The notes beneath the pieces were generated by a model that saw only the letters and a program-made list of their open reading frames with translations, was not told the DNA's origin and searched no databases. The position numbers were made by a program, and so were the translations under genes. A stretch of DNA of 64,000 nucleotides from Weissella muntiaci. Lineage in GTDB: Bacteria; Bacillota; Bacilli; Lactobacillales; Lactobacillaceae. Where the stretch lies: NCBI RefSeq assembly GCF_008107635.1, contig NZ_SDGZ01000004.1, positions 1 to 64,000 of the forward strand, in the 5' to 3' direction. How positions within the stretch are numbered: the stretch's first letter is position 1; the number at the start of each line of letters is the position of its first letter. Shown here piece by piece: positions 43,377 through 52,766 of this stretch.

Positions 43377-43494
43377 AAATTGCGCGGTCTAACATGATTA
43401 AATTTTATCCCAAGTAAAGCTTAATCAGGTCGACACGTAGTTAGGAACTTAAATGATTGACGTTCAAAACGTTAACATGGGAAAGGAGTTAGTT

Positions 43495-43827
43495 TTGCCA
43501 AAGCGAATCTTAGCAGCAGGTTTCATGCTGATTTTAGGATTGTTCATGGCGGGACCACTTCATGCAGATAGTTTGGCTGATGTAAGTTATGAGAGTACGG
43601 GTAAGGTCAGTTTCATTAATGAATCAGCTGGCAATCAAGAAGAACCAAAAATGGATCCCGTTTATAATCCAAAGGATGAAAAAAATCCTTTTTATAACCA
43701 CGCTAATGTTGAGAATTCGCAACCGCGTTTGCCAAGTACGGGGGCAAATTCATTACTAGCGGATCTCACCCTACCAATTACTTTGGCGGGGGTTAGCATT
43801 ATCCTTTTAAAACTAAGAAAATATTAG
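43495..43827 (+). CDS. Small LPxTG-anchored surface protein (CscD-like)
   Basis: The start is a TTG at 43495, six bases after GGAAAGGAG; the longer frame from 43453 includes the ribosome binding site. The 110-residue product has a signal peptide (about 1-25, ending GPLHADS), a short polar region, and a sorting signal LPSTG followed by a hydrophobic stretch and a KLRKY tail. Small LPxTG proteins of this kind are the CscD partners in csc clusters of lactobacilli. The sortase at 51801 in the same block is the probable anchoring enzyme. Confidence 0.85.
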   Translation: MPKRILAAGFMLILGLFMAGPLHADSLADVSYESTGKVSFINESAGNQEEPKMDPVYNPKDEKNPFYNHANVENSQPRLPSTGANSLLADLTLPITLAGVSIILLKLRKY

Positions 43828-43866
43828 CAGTTAGCACTTAACGACTAGGAAGATGGGGAGATACTA

Positions 43867-44595
43867 ATGAAAAAGACAATTTTAATAAGTGGATTTGTTT
43901 TATCGACATTTTTGTTAGCACAGGGAGCTGCTGTTTCGGCAGCTGTCACACCAGTTGATTATTCGTCAAACGCTACAGTTACATTTACCGAAAATACGGA
44001 TCCAACTGATCCAGTTGATCCGACGGATCCAGACAATCCATTTGAGCCGGAGAATCCAGCGCAACCTGGAACGGATGGACCACTGTCAATTGATTATGCG
44101 TCATCATTAGATTTTGGAACGCAAAAAATCACTTCAGTTGACAAGACATATTATGCAGCGCTAACCAAGGGTAAGGATAGCGAAGGAGCAGATAAGAGCG
44201 TGCCAAATTACGTTCAAGTGACTGATAATACTGGTTCCAATAAGGGATGGGAACTCAAGGTTACGCAGGTCGGCGACTTTATGAATGGGTCAGATGCCTT
44301 GGTTGGTGCTCAAATCTCATTTGGTAGTGGAAACGCTTTGACAGCGACAAACTCCAATGCGGGTACGCCAACTGCAACTGGATCGTTTGACTTAGTCAAG
44401 GATCAAGAACAAGTTGTGACAACTGCCGCTGCTGATCAGGGTCAAGGAACTTGGGTTACTCGTTATGGAAATAACGAAACTGATGGCGCAAGCGCAATTT
44501 CATTGTCAGTTCCAGGGGCCTCGACTAAGAACCTCGGAGCTTATACAACGACTTTGAAGTGGAACTTAGCACAGACACCGGAAATTCCTAATTAA
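43867..44595 (+). CDS. WxL-domain cell-surface protein
   Basis: The 242-residue protein has a signal peptide (about 1-27, ending VSAAVT), a Pro/Asp-rich linker (PTDPVDPTDPDNP), and a WxL domain. Its first motif is GWELKVTQ (about residue 124) and its terminal motif is YTTTLKWNLAQTPEIPN. WxL domains bind peptidoglycan non-covalently and work with DUF916 proteins. It has a GGGGAG ribosome binding site and is the only protein of this cluster with both canonical tryptophans. Confidence 0.92.
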   Translation: MKKTILISGFVLSTFLLAQGAAVSAAVTPVDYSSNATVTFTENTDPTDPVDPTDPDNPFEPENPAQPGTDGPLSIDYASSLDFGTQKITSVDKTYYAALTKGKDSEGADKSVPNYVQVTDNTGSNKGWELKVTQVGDFMNGSDALVGAQISFGSGNALTATNSNAGTPTATGSFDLVKDQEQVVTTAAADQGQGTWVTRYGNNETDGASAISLSVPGASTKNLGAYTTTLKWNLAQTPEIPN

Positions 44596-44654
44596 ACTAT
44601 CACACACGGCAGACAGGAAGCGCTTATTGATTTGTCAGTAAGTATGGGCGAATT

Positions 44655-44692
44655 AAAAGGATGAGTCAGCAATGCTGTCTGATCCTTTTTTT
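44655..44692 (+). terminator. Intra-cluster terminator after the WxL gene
   Basis: AAAGGAT and ATCCTTT arms with an inner CAGC/GCTG stem are followed by seven Ts. It probably raises the amount of WxL and LPxTG proteins over the downstream products. Confidence 0.75.
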
Positions 44693-44720
44693 ATGTGATG
44701 TTATGGAAAGGGGCTATCAG

Positions 44721-45275
44721 GTGAGAAATAAACTAATATGGATATTGTCGGCGATGATTGCCGGAATTATGACAATACCGACGGTGGGTACGGCGGCGGA
44801 AACGTCGGGAATTGGAACCGCGACGATTAAGGTAAGCACAGCGGACGATGCGCTGACTTTAACTGAGATACCTAGTTTTAAATTTGGAACGGTTAAAAAT
44901 AATGTTTATCAACTAAAGGCAGTTGCTGATCAGACGTATACAGTCGTCGATTTACGCGGGGATGATACTGGCTATGAGATTCAAACGATGGTCAGTGACT
45001 TTAAACAGTCCGGTAATGAAGGTAATGTTTTGCCAATAAATGATTTCCTAATCTCGGTTGAGGATTCAGCGAATGGCCAGCTGACAGGGAGTTTCGAGGT
45101 CAATGTTTTCAAGCAAGCTGCTAAAGTAGCAACCGGTAGTAAGGATGCAAACGGACAGATTCGAAGTGGCAAGATTGATGCGACCATGAATTTAGCAAGT
45201 CATAATAATATTACGACTGGTACTGAATACAAGGCGACTATTACGCATAGTTTGGTTGCTGGGATTGGAAATTAA
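44721..45275 (+). CDS. WxL-fold-like surface protein lacking the signature tryptophans
   Basis: The start is GTG 44721 after AAAGGGG; an upstream ATG frame has no ribosome binding site. The 184-residue protein has a signal peptide (about 1-25, ending GTAAET). Its layout parallels the WxL protein before it: FKFGTVKNN, then VVDLRGDDTGYEIQTMVSDF where WxL proteins have GWxLxV, and a C-terminal YKATITHSLVAGIGN where they have a TWxL ending. Both tryptophans are replaced (Tyr and His). It is probably a diverged WxL-type module with changed wall binding. Confidence 0.75.
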   Translation: MRNKLIWILSAMIAGIMTIPTVGTAAETSGIGTATIKVSTADDALTLTEIPSFKFGTVKNNVYQLKAVADQTYTVVDLRGDDTGYEIQTMVSDFKQSGNEGNVLPINDFLISVEDSANGQLTGSFEVNVFKQAAKVATGSKDANGQIRSGKIDATMNLASHNNITTGTEYKATITHSLVAGIGN

Positions 45276-45291
45276 TTAGTGGGGGGCTGAG

Positions 45292-47169
45292 ATGACATTG
45301 TATAAACAGATGATATTGGGATTATGCATAATGTTTTTGTCACTATGTGGTGCTAACTATGTTAGTGCGAATGACTTGTCTACCACACCTGGAGATGCTT
45401 CAACGCCGGGATATGTGGTCGACGAAGATGGAAAGATCACTGGCACAGTGGGTGCAAAATATTATAACGTTAATACATGGAAAGATATGTTTGATACTTA
45501 CAAAGGAGTATCAAGCTCTGGGACGCAACAAGTCGTATTCAACCTGATCGGCGATGTTGCCGGTGAATCAAGTTTTGGTACAGGTGTGGCGGTTGTTGAA
45601 GGTGTTGGCGTAACAATTCGCGGAAATGATTACACCTTGTATGCTGGGAATAACGCGACTGCATCAAGTGGGATTGGACGAGACAATACGGCTGGATTTT
45701 ATAGTTCTTCAGCGAGTACGACTAATCAAACGGTTTTAAAGCTTGAGAATGCAAAGGTTGTCAATGCGAATGCAAATGGAATCTTTCCGATTACGAGTAC
45801 GGCAACCGTTCAAACAAATTATCACAACGTCGCATATCGGAATGGTCCTACCAATGCAGGGGCATCACCTTTGCGTAATGACCGTGGTACGATTCAATTG
45901 TCTGGAACGAATACGTTCTCGATTATCGAAGGATCAGATGACGCAGGAAGTGATAATCAGGGAGAGTGGATTCAGGGTGCCTATAACGTTGAGGTTGTTA
46001 GTGGGACAACAACCTTGACGCAGTCTTGGGGAAATGATCAACCGATTTACGCCTATGGTAATACTGGTAATACAATCAAGGTGCATGATAATGCAAAACT
46101 GGTTTGGAATTTGGACCGAACTTATACGATGTATTATGATGATGGGAATAGTGGACCCCTAGTTTGGGATATTGGAAACAACGCGGCATTTATTATTAAT
46201 GGTACCGAGAAAACAGCATCCAGAAATTCGAATTGGTTTATGTCTACTGCATTTTCTGCCTGGACGCTGAACGTTGGTGATAATAGTGAATTCAAAGTCA
46301 AAACCGGTGGTGGAAGCATCAATACCGATACATTTGCTAATGGTGTAGTTTGGAATTTTGGGAAAGATTCTAAAATTGAATTCGATAATTTGAATACAAG
46401 TCGTGCACTAGTCTCTGGTGTACCAAGGACAGGTTCAGCTATGAACGTGAATGACGCGGAAAGTGTTACGTTAAAATCGGCTGGAAGCACAGTTTTTTCA
46501 AGTACAACTAATTTACCAATAAAGATTAACGGAGCTGGACTCCGACTACACGCCTCGACGGACTATAGCGGGTCAAATCAGACGAACGATCTTTGGAAAC
46601 GGGTTACCACCGGGTCGACTGATGGAACTTTCAGTTCTGCAGCAATGACGCCCACTGAATATAATAGTAGTGACCTAAATTACCTAAAAACGGCTAAATT
46701 TATTCAATGGTTCAAGCCAACAGGGATGGGGATAAACGCTTCAGATATCAATCGAACATTTGATGTCAAATTGAATGAACTGCCGTTGAACGGTGATTGG
46801 AGTGATTTAATCAAGGGTAACGCTGAAATGAATTTGAACTTTGCAGATGATCGTGGTGTAAGCCCTAATTTTGAGATTCAAGTTAGCCAATTATCTAATG
46901 AGACAGTTGGAGCAACAGACTATTATTGGAAGAATAAAGGCGATGATCAGGAGGTATTGCTAACTGACAATCCCCTTAAAATTGCGACAATTAATGATGA
47001 TAGTAACTTACCAAGCAATGTAACTATGACAATGGCAGGGGGAAACTATCAATTCAATTATCCGGAGAATGCTGGGCTGCTATTGAAGGCCAAAAACTCC
47101 CTGAAAGTTCAGGAAAGTGAGAATGCTAAGATTCAATATGCGATAGTAAATGGGCCAGGTAGTGACTAA
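45292..47169 (+). CDS. Large secreted adhesin-like protein with beta-helix-type repeats (CscC-like)
   Basis: The 625-residue protein has a signal peptide (about 1-26, ending NYVSAND) and a long stretch (about 50-430) rich in Asn, Gly, Thr and Val with regular LxLxNAKVV- and WNIGNNAAF-like strands, resembling pectate-lyase-like adhesive domains. The last 130 residues mimic a WxL domain: DDRGVSPNFEIQVSQLS in place of GWxLxVxQ and KIQYAIVNGPGSD at the end, again without tryptophan. csc clusters normally include one such large protein. A role in adhesion or polysaccharide binding is inferred. Confidence 0.7.
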   Translation: MTLYKQMILGLCIMFLSLCGANYVSANDLSTTPGDASTPGYVVDEDGKITGTVGAKYYNVNTWKDMFDTYKGVSSSGTQQVVFNLIGDVAGESSFGTGVAVVEGVGVTIRGNDYTLYAGNNATASSGIGRDNTAGFYSSSASTTNQTVLKLENAKVVNANANGIFPITSTATVQTNYHNVAYRNGPTNAGASPLRNDRGTIQLSGTNTFSIIEGSDDAGSDNQGEWIQGAYNVEVVSGTTTLTQSWGNDQPIYAYGNTGNTIKVHDNAKLVWNLDRTYTMYYDDGNSGPLVWDIGNNAAFIINGTEKTASRNSNWFMSTAFSAWTLNVGDNSEFKVKTGGGSINTDTFANGVVWNFGKDSKIEFDNLNTSRALVSGVPRTGSAMNVNDAESVTLKSAGSTVFSSTTNLPIKINGAGLRLHASTDYSGSNQTNDLWKRVTTGSTDGTFSSAAMTPTEYNSSDLNYLKTAKFIQWFKPTGMGINASDINRTFDVKLNELPLNGDWSDLIKGNAEMNLNFADDRGVSPNFEIQVSQLSNETVGATDYYWKNKGDDQEVLLTDNPLKIATINDDSNLPSNVTMTMAGGNYQFNYPENAGLLLKAKNSLKVQESENAKIQYAIVNGPGSD

Positions 47170-47196
47170 TCAAGGCTATTTTTTGGGGGAGGATAT

Positions 47197-48264
47197 ATGT
47201 TAAAGAAAATAGGAATTGGATTAGCGGTGATTTTAAGTGTTTTAACATTTTATTCGAGGACGCATGCGGCTGAAATTACCAGGCGGGACGCGACTAAGGC
47301 GGAACAAAAGAGCACTGAAAGTACAACCAAATTTAGCGTTGAGCCGGTTATGGATCAACAACAAATAAAATCGGATGTTACATATTGGTGGATGCGGGCA
47401 AATCCTGGCAAGCAGCAAACCATTCATGTAAAGATTGTTAATGGTGAGGAATCAGCTAAGTTTGATATGGCTGTAAATCAGGCTGTTACAAATGAGAATT
47501 TAACAGTTGACTATGGCAAGCGTGGGGAAGGCGCATATAAGTTGTTGACTAGTGCGACACCGATTAATTTTGAGAAGGTTACATCAATTGGCGATCATAA
47601 AGGTTCAAAGTATAAGATCACGTTGGCACCACACGAGGTCGCAATTGTGCCACTGACGATTAATGTCCCTAAGCAAGCGTTTACTGGTCTTGCAGTTGGC
47701 GGTTTAAGTGTTACGCGTGAAGCGGCTGAGTCAATCGACTCGGCTGTCACGAATGTCTTTAATTATACGTATGCCATTGTATTGCAGGGTTCAGATAAAG
47801 TAGGTCAAGCGAACTTGAATTTCACCAATTTAGAAGTAAAACGGCGTACGCACAATAATAAATTCATTATTAACCTAACTAATAGGACTAATGCAATCAT
47901 TAAGGGCGTCAGTGCAATTGGAACGGTTAAGAATGAAGCAAATCAGACGGTTGCAAAAATTAATCTGAAGGATGGTACGATTGTTCCACAAGCAAAGTTC
48001 GCGCTACAACTTGTTGATCATGGCGAAAAATTGCCAGCGGGAAAGTATAGAATTGATCTATTAGTTAAAGATGATTCAAAGCAGATGTGGCAAGTTAAGG
48101 AAACGATTACCATTACCAATGACAAAGATGATTTCAGTCAAAAAATTCATTTAAAGAATACGCTGGTAGAGAATTATTGGCTGTGGGGTCTTGGCGGAAT
48201 GAGTCTGTTAATCATTTTGGTAGGTATCTATTTATATCTGAGTAAGAAGCATGGGCATCATTAG
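47197..48264 (+). CDS. DUF916 cell-surface protein (CscA-like, WxL-interacting)
   Basis: The 355-residue protein has a signal peptide (about 1-24), an extracellular DUF916 domain (about 44-165, FSVEPVMDQQQIKSDVTYWW and VPLTINVPKQAFTGLAVGGL), a second beta domain (about 180-310, like DUF3324), a TM helix (about 327-347) and a short basic tail KKHGHH. DUF916 proteins contact WxL proteins at the wall. The ribosome binding site GGGGGAGG precedes the ATG. It ends the first part of the cluster. Confidence 0.9.
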   Translation: MLKKIGIGLAVILSVLTFYSRTHAAEITRRDATKAEQKSTESTTKFSVEPVMDQQQIKSDVTYWWMRANPGKQQTIHVKIVNGEESAKFDMAVNQAVTNENLTVDYGKRGEGAYKLLTSATPINFEKVTSIGDHKGSKYKITLAPHEVAIVPLTINVPKQAFTGLAVGGLSVTREAAESIDSAVTNVFNYTYAIVLQGSDKVGQANLNFTNLEVKRRTHNNKFIINLTNRTNAIIKGVSAIGTVKNEANQTVAKINLKDGTIVPQAKFALQLVDHGEKLPAGKYRIDLLVKDDSKQMWQVKETITITNDKDDFSQKIHLKNTLVENYWLWGLGGMSLLIILVGIYLYLSKKHGHH

Positions 48265-48344
48265 TCGCTAATGCCAATTCTTATAATATATAGGTCTTTG
48301 CAAAGAATATTTACTAATTCATAGTTATATCTTCCTTAAAATCG

Positions 48345-48350
48345 TATAAT
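48345..48350 (+). promoter_or_regulatory. -10 box of the acyltransferase gene
   Basis: A perfect TATAAT lies 64 bases before the start codon. No good -35 hexamer is seen at the right distance (TAGTTA is the best). Confidence 0.4.
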
Positions 48351-48413
48351 AACTATTATCGAGGATTTGAATTTTGGGGTTAAATTAAGGGAAGTTATTA
48401 GGTTAGGGAAAGT

Positions 48414-50264
48414 ATGAATAAGCAGCGATTGGCGGGCTCACGGTACATCACCGGATTTGATGGAATGCGAACCTTGGCCGTATTAGGAGTGATTATCTAT
48501 CATCTATCACCAACCACATTGCCGGGTGGTTATTTAGGGGTAGTGATCTTCTTTGTTTTAACAGGATACTTAATTACAGATTTGTTAAAACAAGAGCAAG
48601 AGCAGTACACGAAAATCAATCTAAGGCAATTTTATCAACGACGAATTAGACGATTATTTCCGTTATTGATTTTTGTTTTAACGACAAGCACACTCTATAT
48701 TGTAGCGTTCCAGCAAAATCTGTTGACGCATTTGCGAGGGGCAGTACTTTCAAGCGCCTTCTATGTGAATAATATCTGGCAGATTTTGCAAGGGAGCAGT
48801 TATTTTGATCGTTTTGGGAATGAGTCTCCATTCAAGCACATCTGGGCCTTATCAATTGAGGGGCAATTTTACTTATTGTGGCCATTGATTTTTGTCGGGT
48901 TAACATATTTGGTCAAAAAAGCGCGAATAGTTTTTAGAATCCTAATCGGACTGAGTATCATTAGTGCTTTAGCAATGGCAGTTCTTTATCATCCTGGTAC
49001 AGATCCTAGTCGAGTATATTATGGAACAGATACAAGAGCCTTCAGTCTCCTTCTAGGAGCTGCCTTGGCATTTATATGGCCAAGTACCAAGTTGAAAGTG
49101 GGAATCCCAGCGGGAAATCGTAAAATGCTGGACCGAGTTGGGATGGTCAGCTTGGGATTGATTATATTAAGTTATTTGGTTGCAAATGATGCACAACCAC
49201 TTGTATATCAAGGCGGGATGTATTTGTTTACTATTATCGTTACCAGTTTGACGATGTTAGTCGTGCATCCAGCAAGTAGAATGAATCGCCTTTTAACGGG
49301 CTCATTCTTCAAATATATTGGTAGTCGCAGTTACGGAATTTACTTATGGCAATTTCCGATTATGATTTTCTATGAAGCGAAGATTGATGTTGGAAATCAT
49401 CCTTTTTTTCATGCTCTACTCGAACTAGCAATTATTCTACTTGCAAGTGAATTGTCATATCGGCTGATTGAGCGGCCAAGTGCGCGACTTTCATTAGGCG
49501 AATGGTGGCAGAATACGAGGTCGGCTTACCGGCATCCTGCGCGAACAGGTATCAATCTAAAGGTTTACGGTTGGTCAGGATTAATTGTCAGTATGCTGAT
49601 AATAATTGCACTGCCAGCTACAGGAAATCAAAAACCAAGTGCTAGTAAATTGCAGTCAAAGATTAAAGCTAATAGTCAGTTAATTAAAAAGCATGCCGAC
49701 GTGCAAAGTAGTACCTCTAGCCAAGATAGTGCGGCGATTCAGCAGACTGCTCAGAAGTTTGGTTTAACCACGCGACAGGTTTCCGCGGCACAAAATAAGG
49801 ATGTGACAGCAATTGGCGATTCAGTTGTTCTGGCATCTGCTCAACAATTACAAACGGTTTTCCCGAAAATGAATATTAATGCTGAGGTTGGTCGGCAAAT
49901 ATATGGTTCGTATGATGTTTTGACCGATTTGGTGCAAACGAAAAAGCTCGATGATACGGTATTGGTTTCATTAGGTACTAACGGAGCGTGGACTAGTGAA
50001 CAATTTGATCGATTTATGACATTGGTCGGTTCAAAGCGCCAGGTCTATTGGGTTAACGTCCATGCACCAGCCCAACGCTGGCAAAATCAAGTAAATCAAG
50101 CCTTGATAGATGCTAGCAAGCAATATAAGAATTTGCATGTGATTAATTGGAACCAGGCGAGCGTGCAACACGCAGAATGGTTTTATGCTGATCAAGTTCA
50201 TCCAAATGGGGCCGGCGAGATTGTGTATACAAAAGTAGTTACTAATGCGATTGTCCCTAAATAA
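48414..50264 (+). CDS. OatA-like O-acetyltransferase (AT3 + SGNH domains)
   Basis: The 616-residue enzyme has an N-terminal acyltransferase-3 membrane domain (about 12-405, starting ITGFDGMRTLAVLGVIIYH, with about ten spans). An extracellular SGNH domain follows (about 465-616) with the catalytic Ser in AIGDSVVL, GTNG, and the Asp/His pair in DQVHPNGAGE. OatA-type enzymes move acetyl groups outward and O-acetylate peptidoglycan or other wall glycans. Its position between the two DUF916 genes suggests that it modifies a surface component related to this cluster. Confidence 0.92.
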   Translation: MNKQRLAGSRYITGFDGMRTLAVLGVIIYHLSPTTLPGGYLGVVIFFVLTGYLITDLLKQEQEQYTKINLRQFYQRRIRRLFPLLIFVLTTSTLYIVAFQQNLLTHLRGAVLSSAFYVNNIWQILQGSSYFDRFGNESPFKHIWALSIEGQFYLLWPLIFVGLTYLVKKARIVFRILIGLSIISALAMAVLYHPGTDPSRVYYGTDTRAFSLLLGAALAFIWPSTKLKVGIPAGNRKMLDRVGMVSLGLIILSYLVANDAQPLVYQGGMYLFTIIVTSLTMLVVHPASRMNRLLTGSFFKYIGSRSYGIYLWQFPIMIFYEAKIDVGNHPFFHALLELAIILLASELSYRLIERPSARLSLGEWWQNTRSAYRHPARTGINLKVYGWSGLIVSMLIIIALPATGNQKPSASKLQSKIKANSQLIKKHADVQSSTSSQDSAAIQQTAQKFGLTTRQVSAAQNKDVTAIGDSVVLASAQQLQTVFPKMNINAEVGRQIYGSYDVLTDLVQTKKLDDTVLVSLGTNGAWTSEQFDRFMTLVGSKRQVYWVNVHAPAQRWQNQVNQALIDASKQYKNLHVINWNQASVQHAEWFYADQVHPNGAGEIVYTKVVTNAIVPK

Positions 50265-50284
50265 ACGGACTATCTAAAATGATT

Positions 50285-50327
50285 TCCAAGTAACAATTGA
50301 TTTATGAATTGTTACTTGGATTTTTTT
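50285..50327 (+). terminator. Terminator of the acyltransferase gene
   Basis: A 14-bp perfect stem (50285-50298 with 50307-50320) is followed by seven Ts. Confidence 0.95.
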
Positions 50328-50370
50328 GCGGAAAAAACATAGATCGGGCAGACATTTGTCATATAGATGA

Positions 50371-50555
50371 TGATATAATGATAAGGAAATGCCGGGTAAA
50401 TTAAGAGCTTCCTTGAGCTATTCTATGGAATAGTTGGGTGTATTTGTAAGCAAGTTAGGCGTTTTGGGGTTTGACTAACTGTTGTAGAGCTTATGGGGGT
50501 TACTTGCAAGCGACCGGAGAAGGTCAAATTAAATGTAAATAAAGGGGAGTATGGG
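50371..50555 (+). promoter_or_regulatory. Promoter and structured leader of the DUF916-sortase pair
   Basis: TGATATAAT (50371-50379) is an extended -10 box. The leader of about 170 bases contains a perfect CTATTC/GAATAG hairpin (50418-50433). Two overlapping alternatives are also possible: AGTTAG (50453-50458) can pair with CTAACT (50475-50480), or GCAAGT (50450-50455) with ACTTGC (50512-50517). A regulatory switch is possible but untested. Confidence 0.4.
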
Positions 50556-51797
50556 ATGTTGAAAAAATTATTGAAATTATTTATGGCTTTAGGAATGGTG
50601 TTAACTTTTGGGCTAACTGGTCTGCAGAGTGCATCGGCAAATCAATTGACATTTTCTGTTGAACCAACTTTGCCTGATAATCAAGTCAACGATAAGGATG
50701 GTTTCTTTAATCTCTTAATGCAGCCGGGGCAGGTACAGGATTTGCATCTAAAGTATTCCAACAATAGTGGTAAGACAATTACAATTACAACTAAGGTTGC
50801 AAGTGCTACAACGAACATTAACGGTGTTGTAGAATACGGTGCGAACAAAATTAAAGCAGATAAAACCTTGAAGTATAACATGGCGGATTTGGTTGAGTTT
50901 CCAAAGGAAGTCGAAGTGAAGTCGGGTGAAAGTAAAGATGTCGTCGTACGGGTTAAGATGCCAGATGCCGACTATCCTGGAATCATCGCTGGTGGTCTAA
51001 CATTCTCTGATCAAGCTGCAGATGCTGCGAATCAGAAGAATACTTCAAAGTCGACCGCAGTCAAGAATATTTATGGATTTCAACTGGGCTTGTTGATGCG
51101 ACAATCAAATGAATTAAATAATGTTTTCCCAACAAAGATGGTCGAAAGCGAGGGGCTGAAATTACATAAAGTTCAAGCCGCACAGGTTAATTATCGAAAT
51201 GTAATTAATGCAAACTTGCAGAACCCACTCCCTGTTTACGTCAATCAGATGGCAATATCGGCTAAAGTTTACTCGGCATCGAATAACAAGTTACTGTATG
51301 AATCGAAAAACAATTCCATGCAAATGGCACCAAATAGTAACTTTGATTATCCAATTTCGTTAGGCGATGGGAAAAAATTAGCCGCTGGTAAATATCGTTT
51401 AAAGATGACGGTATATGCTTATAAGGATGGCGAGGCAAATTACAAGACAAAAGAATTTGATAAGAAAGAAACAACTTATCAATATCGTTGGAAGTTTGAT
51501 AAACAGTTCACCGTGACTGATAAGACAGCTGGTGATTTGAACAAAAAGGATGTTACGATTCAACATATTGACTGGGTTGCGATTTTAGTTGGAATCGCCT
51601 TGCTACTATTGCTATTAGCTGGAGGGTTGTGGTTGGTACTTTGGAAGCGTCGCAAGAATAATGCTGAGGTCACAATTGAGGAAGCCGTGACTAATCAAGC
51701 TGGCGAGGATATTGTAATTCAACGGACGACAACAATGCGCGAATATAAGCAAATGTTGAAGCAACATAAGTCAGTACGTTTAATTGAAAAAGAGTAA
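50556..51797 (+). CDS. Second DUF916 cell-surface protein
   Basis: The 413-residue protein has a signal peptide (about 1-29, ending QSASAN), a DUF916 domain (about 32-160, LTFSVEPTLPDNQVNDKDGF and MPDADYPGIIAGGLTF), a second beta domain (about 185-330), a TM helix (about 340-362), and a charged cytoplasmic tail of about 45 residues, longer than in the first paralogue. The start is ATG 50556 after AAAGGGGAG; the longer frame includes the ribosome binding site. It is four bases from the sortase gene, so the two form a unit. Confidence 0.9.
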   Translation: MLKKLLKLFMALGMVLTFGLTGLQSASANQLTFSVEPTLPDNQVNDKDGFFNLLMQPGQVQDLHLKYSNNSGKTITITTKVASATTNINGVVEYGANKIKADKTLKYNMADLVEFPKEVEVKSGESKDVVVRVKMPDADYPGIIAGGLTFSDQAADAANQKNTSKSTAVKNIYGFQLGLLMRQSNELNNVFPTKMVESEGLKLHKVQAAQVNYRNVINANLQNPLPVYVNQMAISAKVYSASNNKLLYESKNNSMQMAPNSNFDYPISLGDGKKLAAGKYRLKMTVYAYKDGEANYKTKEFDKKETTYQYRWKFDKQFTVTDKTAGDLNKKDVTIQHIDWVAILVGIALLLLLLAGGLWLVLWKRRKNNAEVTIEEAVTNQAGEDIVIQRTTTMREYKQMLKQHKSVRLIEKE

Positions 51798-51800
51798 CTT

Positions 51801-52574
51801 ATGAAAAAGAGAGATCGCTTATTAGCGGGATTAGTTTTGGTTTTAATCACGATCGCGGCAATTCTGTTTGCTTTGCCCTTTATAAGAAACTATGAAGCAT
51901 TTCGGTTGAATCAAACTACAACGGTACAGTATACAAAGACCCTACCGAAAAAAATTGCTCCAGCAGAAACAATTGAGCCAGCTTCAATTTGGCAACTCCA
52001 AGCCCAGCAGAATCAAAATCAGGCAGCGTTAGGGCGAGTTGCAATTCCGGCATTGGGAATGGTTGATAATATCTATGTAGGTTTGACAACAAATAATTTG
52101 GCTTTGGGAGCAGTTACGCTCTTTCCAAGACGGGTTCCAGAGCAACATAATTTTGTTTTGTTAGGCCATAACATGGGATACCATGCTTTACATTTTGGAG
52201 CGCTGAAGAATGCGAAAGTTGGGCAATTGATATATTTGGATTATTTAGGCAAGCATTATCAGTACCGGATCAATAAAATTGAACAAATTAATGAGACTGA
52301 GATTGATAAGGTGCAAGATAGTTCAGAATCAAAATTATCTTTGGTAACTTGTTCGGCGGCAACTAGGACACCTAAGCGTATTTTAGTTGAAGCTAATTTG
52401 GAAAATTCTGGTCAGGCGTCAAAACAATTTGATGAGCAATTTAAGGTAACTAGCGCCAAAAATCAAGCAAATATCCGTAAAGAGCTTTGGCAACGGGCAA
52501 CGTTACCATTGCTTGGTATCCTACTGGGATGGTTAATTTTGGTTGTTATTATCTGGCGATCATTAAAGCGTTAA
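51801..52574 (+). CDS. Sortase (membrane transpeptidase)
   Basis: Sortases cut LPxTG motifs and link proteins to peptidoglycan. The 257-residue enzyme has an N-terminal membrane anchor (about 8-28), H123 in LLGHNMGYH, C184 in LSLVTCSAATRTP and R193, then an additional hydrophobic helix at the C-terminus (about 233-253). The motifs fit class A-like enzymes, while the C-terminal anchor is more usual in class C. The LPSTG protein at 43495 is the only obvious substrate in the window. Confidence 0.92.
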   Translation: MKKRDRLLAGLVLVLITIAAILFALPFIRNYEAFRLNQTTTVQYTKTLPKKIAPAETIEPASIWQLQAQQNQNQAALGRVAIPALGMVDNIYVGLTTNNLALGAVTLFPRRVPEQHNFVLLGHNMGYHALHFGALKNAKVGQLIYLDYLGKHYQYRINKIEQINETEIDKVQDSSESKLSLVTCSAATRTPKRILVEANLENSGQASKQFDEQFKVTSAKNQANIRKELWQRATLPLLGILLGWLILVVIIWRSLKR

Positions 52575-52607
52575 AAAAAGGACAGCATTTGCTGTTCCTT
52601 TTTTTTA
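52574..52607 (+). terminator. Terminator of the sortase gene
   Basis: AAGGACAGCA and TGCTGTTCCTT form a compact stem with a TT loop, flanked by A and T tracts. The next 160 bases up to the exporter gene show no other feature. Confidence 0.93.
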
Positions 52608-52766
52608 ACAAAAATTACCGCCAGGTACCTATAGAACAAAATAGTCGGTACTGTGCAGGGGCGCTTATAAATTGTAAGATATTTTTTGTTGATTTCAAGT
52701 GAGGAAACGTACTTTAGGTAAGTGTTTTTTCATTGGAAATAATTAAAAGATGAGGCGGGAATTTAT

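Noticed and set aside
44661-44720. Upstream extension of the second WxL-like protein from ATG 44661
   Set aside because: The extension crosses the terminator of the preceding gene and hides the signal peptide; GTG 44721 has a good ribosome binding site.
50391-50435. 14-codon frame MPGKLRASLSYSME in the leader of the DUF916-sortase pair
   Set aside because: The purine-rich sequence is too close to the ATG, and the frame covers the perfect hairpin, so an RNA role explains it better.
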